From positions 496,001 to 560,000 of the forward strand of contig JAMYHL010000035.1 of the NCBI GenBank assembly GCA_025531455.1: a stretch of DNA of 64,000 bases, given 5' to 3'. Both the position numbers and the translations under genes were made by a program. Position 1 is the first letter of the stretch; each line of letters opens with the position of its first letter. Source of the DNA: Apiotrichum sp. Y4204. Its lineage: Eukaryota; Basidiomycota; Tremellomycetes; Trichosporonales; Trichosporonaceae. The notes beneath the pieces are model-generated. The model searched no databases, was not told where the DNA came from, and was given only the letters and a program-made list of their open reading frames with translations. Shown piece by piece: positions 58,409 to 64,000 of the stretch.

Positions 58409-61400
58409 ATGTCTTGGCTCGGCGCCCCCACGCCACCGGGCGCACACACCCTGCGGCACCGCCGGGGCGCAGACCCGTCCTCGGCGTCGGCGTCGGCGTC
58501 GGCATCGGCTTTGGGGGGCCCGTCCTCCCCAGCGCGGCGTGAACGGAACCAACGGAAACCCAAGCCCGCACGCGCAGCGGCCGCGGCGGCGCGCAGTAAA
58601 CTTAAATCACCGAATCGCTCCCACCCCCACCAGGCGTCGCTCAGCCATGCGCGCGGACTTGTGCAGGCTGCATTCCGGCAGTTTGGAGAGCACTGCGCAA
58701 GAAACCAGGTAGGTTCTGTCTGAGCTGTGCGCCGTGCGGTGGCGGAGGAGCTGCATAGGCTGTGGGAGGACGCGGTGCAATGGGGTGCTCTGGTCGGCAT
58801 GGATGAGGACGCTGCACTGGGTATCTCTGAACACGGACGCTCGGCAGATGCTGGGCGAAAGCTGAGAGCTGGAGAGCTCTTCGCTTCCGGCTGTCTCGCC
58901 CTTCCGTTTGCCCCAGATGCGAGAACCGTCCCCATCGCAGTTCCACATAAACAGATACGCGCCCCGTACACACGCACACACTCAACCAGTTCCCAGCCGA
59001 ATGGATTGCTGATCCGTCCCAGATCCGCACGCTGCTCATCGACTGTCTAGTCATGACCAACCTGTTTTATCCCTCGTTCGCGATGTTCCTCGAGCGACAT
59101 TGGAGCCCAGCAAGTGGAGTTGTGCAGCAGGCGCGCGGGCCAAGTCCCGCACCGAGTAACGGACCCGGGACGTGTGGCAAGGAGCCATCGCAGTGCACAC
59201 CGTGTTGGCTGTTTAACGGGGGCCTTTCAGAAACAATATTCCCGCCGCCACCACCGCTAATACCGAATGTCGAGTGGGGGCCATGGTGGTCAGCCCAGAG
59301 CGGGGCAGCAGCAGGCGACGCGCAGTGGGTGCCCTCTGCTGTCGGAAGTTCCTGTTCCGATACATCTGTGGAACTGCTTCGCGTCGCATGGGCGGATGTT
59401 GGAGATGTCCTCGACGCAGAATACGAAGCTGGATGGACTCCACGGGACGACCAGATTGTCGCCAGTGTGCGATCGCTCGCAGACCACTGGGACAGCGAGG
59501 CCGACGAGCTCGAGGCTGCACGCTGCGTGCGCCACCTCGTTGATCGCGGAGGCATCGCTCGTGCGGACGGGCCTTGCTACACGATCGCTCCCCGCAACGC
59601 AGATCGTGTACCGGGATCCACTGACCTTGCCGCATTGTGGGGTCGCAAGGCCGAGGACGAAGAGCAGATGTACCGCGGTCTCATCATCCCATTCCACAAA
59701 CCATCCAACATCTCTGCGTTTGAGGCAGCATGGTCGCGCCGCCTGGCAGAGGCCATGGCACCGTTCGGCGCCGAAGTCTTCACCGAGACGTATGCTGGCG
59801 GAAAGACGATCGACTGCTCGACCATTGTCTCTGTAAGTTGACGCGCTTCTGATCGTCATGTGGTGTATGTATGCGTGAGTTCCTAACAGAACAGTTCTCG
59901 CCGTCCCCGCCCGAACCAGCGCCCTCTCCTATCTCGGCTACCCCACCCACGTTCGTCTTCGTGCTGTACGGCGTTCTTTTTGTCGCACTCCTGTGCCAGC
60001 TATCGAGCGCAACGAAGGTGCATTCTCGCTTCGGTCTCGCGTTTACCGGTATTGTCCAGCTGTGCTGCTCCACCGTCATGTCCTTCTCGGTTCTTGCCCT
60101 GCTGGGTTGGAACGGGTGGGGGTGGAGCAATAGTCAGACCGTCCTCCCGACCTATGTGCTTCCGTTTGTCATTGTCGTGGTTGGCGCGGAGAACATGAGC
60201 GCATTGGTGGGTAACGGTCCTGATGCGCACTAACCCACCAGACAAAGGCAGTCTTCTCCGTCCCCTTTACGTACTCCGTGCCGGTCCGTATTGGCATCGG
60301 TCTGTCCAAGGTGGGATCGACGATTGCCCTCACCTCTCTCGTCGACCTGTCGCTCCTCGGTCTCGTGTGGCTCTGTGTACACCTCCAGCCTGTCCGCGAA
60401 TTCTGTGTCTTTGCAGCGGTCGTAATCGTCACCGACTGGTTCATGCTGCACACGTTCTTCCTAACTGTGGGTTATTGCCCCTGGCTCCCTCTAACCCTCA
60501 GGTCCTGTCAATCGACGCGCAGCGTTTGGAGCTCGCAGATGTGCTTGCCTCCAATGGTGGTTTGTCCTCCGCTGAGGTGGAGAAGCGCGAGGAGGATAAG
60601 ATCCGCCGCCGCGCATCCCGCAAGTCAACCCGTTTCAGCTGGCGGTCTGTCCTTCGCGCCCGGACTGCGAAGAGCGGAAGCCTCCTGCTCCTCCTGACCT
60701 CGCTCGTTGTCTTGTACTACTACACCGAACCCGGACGAAGGACAAAACTCCGCACATCCGCGGAACTGTACGGGTACAAGCCGACTAGCACATCCTCGCT
60801 AGCACCCAGCGCCCGCCCGTCCATGTTTGCCACCACTGCCGCCGATCTCGGTTCCTTGTCTGTCTCGGAATCGCTCTGGCGTTCACTCAACCCTCGGGGT
60901 CTGTGTTCAGTGCGCATCATGCAGCCTCCCTCGTCGATCGTTGTTTTCCCTCGCGTTGGCCACTCGCTTCTCCCTGCCGACATCCGCAAGCTGTCGCTCC
61001 CGAACAAGAAGTTCAAACTGCCGCGTTTGGAACCAGTGTGGTACTGGGTCAAAATGGGTCTTCTCCCCCAGGCAGCCACCTCCTTCGCGCTGTACGGTCT
61101 CCTGCTGTATCTCCTGAAGGACTCGACTCTGCTCGCCGCCCAGCGCAATCGCCTCGGTCGGGGAGGTGAGCCGCTCGGTTCCGATGAGGAAACGGACGAC
61201 GGAGGAACCGTTCCCAAAGCTGACAAGGCCTCCCTCACGACGGGCGTCGGCGTGCACATGCTGCCAGCAAGTCACGAGTCGGACGTGGACGTGATCGCCA
61301 CGAGTGCAGACGGACGGCTGGGTCTGTCAATCGGTGTGGACAATTCCATCTGCATCTGGCGCTTTGCGGACGACGACCGGGCGTCGGGTACCAGAGAAAT

Positions 61401-63279
61401 GGTTCCTACGGCGTTCATCAGCCCCGGAGACCCAATCGTCGCCGCCGCTGTGAACAGTGACCGACAGTTCGCCGCGATTGTCACGCGTAACGGACAGGTC
61501 CAGCTCTGGTCCACACCGGAGGACGATCGTAAAACCGAGGCTTTGGGGCCAGTGCATGTCTGCTCGGAGGGGATCCGTGCAGTTGCGCTTGCATTTGACG
61601 ATAGTCCGCTGAGCGCGGAGGACCCGTTCATCGCGTCCCCTACTGGCCGCGGACCGCAGGGACGGCCCACCCTCCTTGTCGCCACCTCTGACGGTGCAAT
61701 CCAGGCAATCGCTCCCGGCAATCGGGTTGTCGACATCGCACCGCCCGCCACGAAGGACAAGCGCATCCAGTGCCGCGTCGATATCCTCGCCACCAACACC
61801 GCCCCGATAGCGATCGTCAGCGGTCCAGACCAGATGACAATGTGGCGTAAGGAACAGGGCGAGTGGTCGTCCATTCCCCTCCTGACCACACTGGACGCGA
61901 CGGACCGCGTCACTTCAGTCGCGAGCGGGATCGTGGACTGGCAGCGTCCTATCGATGTGATTGCTATCGGCCGCCGCTCTGGCCGTATCGAGGTCTTTGA
62001 CGCGGATGGCGAGCGCATCGCGGATGAATTCGGACAGGACGGCGACCCCGTTCGTAACCTTGCCATTGCTGCCCCCACAACCACCAAGTGCTCCACATGT
62101 GACAGCCGCTCAACCGACGGTTTCTTCATTGTATCTTCGACTGTGGACCGTGTGTACATCGACCGTATCCTCCCTCGGCGAGCAGACTCCTTCTGCCGCT
62201 GTCCCCCACCCCCGCGCCGCGCCTCAGCCATCGAGGACACTCTCTCACGCATGACAGCCTCGCCCACTGTGCTCCCGCCGTCCCCAGTTCGCGCGCGAAC
62301 CACATCCGGCGGCTTCAACCGTCTCTGCACACCGTCGCCAATGAAGGGCGGTGGTCTTGCGCCTCCGACCACCAACGGCGAATTCCCGATTTCGTCGCAT
62401 GGCGCGCGCCGCCTGAGTGGTTTCAGGGAGAGCAACGAGATTCCCCGGCCGCCGTCCCCTCTTGAAGCTCAGGGATCGTACACTGCTTTATCCTCGCTCT
62501 CCATGTCAGCTGCAGACGACAGTGTTGGTTCGACCCCAGCCAGGACCGGATGGGACGAGGCCGAGGTGGTGCCTCTCGGCGCCGTGGTCGCCACCGACGG
62601 CGGATGGTCGGTCATTGACCACCAGCTAATCGGTGTTCGCCGCGCAGGTGCCGGTATCGACGACTCGCAGTGGCACTTGTGGATCGTTGATCTCCGCGCA
62701 CCATGGAACGGCAGTTCCTTACTCGTCGAAGCCGCAGGCCTCGACGTCCTCGAACACCGCACGCGGGCAGTTACAGCGCCGAGGCAAGGCCAGCCCCCTT
62801 CTCCTGGAGACGACGGCGAGATGCCAATGCGCGCGCGCCGCGCCGAACGCATCCTCTCGCTTAATGGCCGCGCCTCCTTCCCCTCCCCAACGAGCAGTTT
62901 CACCGTCCCGACGCACCAGCCATTAGGCTACGTTGCCGTACGCCCGTTCCGCAACGCAGGCCGGCGCGCAGTACTTGCAGGCTTTGGCAACCGCATCGGC
63001 GTGGTCACCGTCCCTGCTCCGAAACGTGCAGCCGCCAACCTTGGCACCGTGCCTACCATAAACCTCCCCCCGCGCTCCGGCGCGCCCCCCTCCCCGGCCC
63101 CGCGCGTCGTGACCCCACGCCGCGCCGGGTTCCCCACCCCACCACCCCGCCGTGCGGACGCGGCTCCCCCTCTCCCCAACTCTACTTCCTTTTCAAACCC
63201 CAGCACTAACCCCACTCCATCCCCGTCCGGACAGGGACACAACGGAGCGCCGTGGCTCCACCCCTCGCCCAAGCACTAG
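58409..63279 (+). CDS. SREBP cleavage-activating protein (SCAP) homologue
   Basis: Sterol-sensing escort of the SREBP transcription factor in the ER (Scp1 in fission yeast and Cryptococcus). Exons 58409-58708, 59023-59832, 59895-60206, 60242-60466 and 60502-63279 give 1474 residues. A disordered Ser/Ala-rich N terminus of 100 residues (with a TCGGCG microsatellite) precedes the first membrane segment, IRTLLIDCLVMTNLFYPSFA. A lumenal loop leads to the sterol-sensing domain (about 371-555), with TFVFVLYGVLFVALLC, VVVGAENMSALTKAV and VREFCVFAAVVIVTDWF. It ends in VLSIDAQRLELADV: the Asp and LELADV (558-563) match the position of the MELADL COPII-sorting motif. Two more membrane segments (about 610 and 745) follow, then WD40-like repeats from about 800 (DNSICIWRF, NGQVQLWS), broken by Pro/Ser-rich inserts, and a disordered end. 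The first intron, 314 nt, is the least certain junction. Confidence 0.88.
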
Positions 63280-63698
63280 ACTTTCCACTCGTAGTGTCGT
63301 GTTGTTGTATAGCACCCATGGATAGAATGTGGCATCAGGGACATGTGGAGGGCCTACAATGACTGACGCGTCGCAGGCGCTAGGCACCAGAAGTGAGCAT
63401 TTGACGAATTCAACAGCTTCCCCTTGTGGTCAATAATGGTATACTCGCATATGGTGGTACATGCATGAGGCGCCTACAGAGTCCCTCGGAGAGCGTGATC
63501 ATGGCGGCGTGGGCGGGGACGTGCGGACGCGGTGCTATAAGGCTGGGACGCGGGGTCCATAGAACGTGTGCAGGGGCTGAGCGCGAACAGGCTCGTGCTC
63601 AAGAGCCACTAAGGATGGGGAACAGATAAATGTAGGTGTGAGCGTCTCAGCTCTATAGGGGAGCAGACAAGGGAGGGACAATAAGACCGTGACCGGCT
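63280..63698. other. Convergent intergenic region
   Basis: 419 bases between the stops of the SCAP-like gene (plus) and SNF7 (minus), presumably both 3' untranslated regions. No gene or repeat was recognised. Confidence 0.5.
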
Positions 63699-64000
63699 CT
63701 ACATGGCCAGCTCGGCCTGGAGCTGGCGGAGTTGAGCCTCCTCGTCGTCCTCGTCGACGGCCTGCTTGTGCGCCGGGACAGAGACGTGCGCCGGGGAAGC
63801 AGGCGTGTGCAGCGGGACATGGTCGGCGCCCTTGAGGCGGTCGTCGAGCTCCTCCTGCTCGAGAGCCTCGAGTTCGGCCTCGAGCTCGTCCTCGTCGATC
63901 ATCATGCCCATGCCCATTGGGTTCGAAATGGCCTCGGAAATCTCGTTGGTCGTCTCCATCTGCTCCCGGATGTTGTCCATGACCGTGTCCACCTTGTCGA
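63699..64000 (-). CDS. SNF7: ESCRT-III subunit Snf7/Vps32, C-terminal part (cut by window edge)
   Basis: ESCRT-III filament subunit (CHMP4 in animals) for multivesicular-body sorting, at endosomal membranes. Only the last 100 residues are in the window; the 5' part lies beyond 64000. It shows the late helix KVDTVMDNIREQMETTNEIS, then ISNPMGMGMMIDEDELEAEL, and an acidic C terminus (ELEALEQEELDDRL), followed by a Pro/His/Ala-rich stretch and a final Asp/Glu-rich helix (DEDDEEAQLRQLQAELAM), the expected place for the Vps4- and Alix/Bro1-binding segment. No intron is needed in this part. Identity is strong. Confidence 0.92.
   Translation of the reverse strand, partial: DKVDTVMDNIREQMETTNEISEAISNPMGMGMMIDEDELEAELEALEQEELDDRLKGADHVPLHTPASPAHVSVPAHKQAVDEDDEEAQLRQLQAELAM

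Noticed and set aside
61272..62435. Minus-strand 387-codon frame opposite the SCAP-like gene
   Set aside because: Antisense shadow of a coding exon with clear WD-repeat content on the plus strand; Arg/Ser-rich and without a domain.

Overview
The window is nuclear DNA of a GC-rich, intron-dense basidiomycete yeast. The small GT-AG introns (many 32-60 nt, with CTAAC/CTGAC-like branch points), micro-exons and gene repertoire suggest Tremellomycetes, probably a Trichosporonales relative; that placement is an inference from gene style, without a database match. No transposon, rRNA operon, CRISPR array or viral gene was seen. Exon models were built by hand, and for every complete model the exon lengths add up to a whole number of codons.

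Layout, left to right: a 5' fragment of INO1 (minus, leaves the left edge); a long intergenic stretch ending in an intron-containing tRNA-Pro(AGG); a metallo-beta-lactamase-fold hydrolase (plus); a zinc polyol dehydrogenase (minus); a secreted EEP-family nuclease/phosphatase (minus); a CARM1-type arginine methyltransferase (plus, 10 exons); a secreted lipocalin-like protein (plus); an unrecognised disordered protein (minus); about 7.5 kb without a convincing gene; an MGA2/SPT23-type ER-anchored transcription factor; a synaptojanin-type Sac1/5-phosphatase; about 6.3 kb without a convincing gene; a RhoGAP protein; a mitochondrial carrier; a PMU1-like histidine phosphatase (minus); OMA1 (minus), divergent from VMA5 (plus); a tRNA-like element; an LCHN/DENND11-type protein; a SCAP homologue; and the C-terminal part of SNF7/VPS32 (minus, leaves the right edge).

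Functionally the window is rich in membrane and lipid homeostasis: inositol synthesis (INO1), phosphoinositide turnover (synaptojanin), two different ER-membrane lipid-responsive regulators (Mga2-type and SCAP), endomembrane acidification and ESCRT-III (VMA5, SNF7) and mitochondrial membrane quality control (OMA1, carrier). Eukaryotic gene order rarely implies co-regulation, so the Mga2/SCAP linkage is offered only as something to test. The most unusual material lies in the two large gene-poor regions, in perfect palindromes and a recurring GTACTGTAC-like word between genes, and in an A-box/B-box element near 54.3 kb that does not fold as a normal tRNA by eye.
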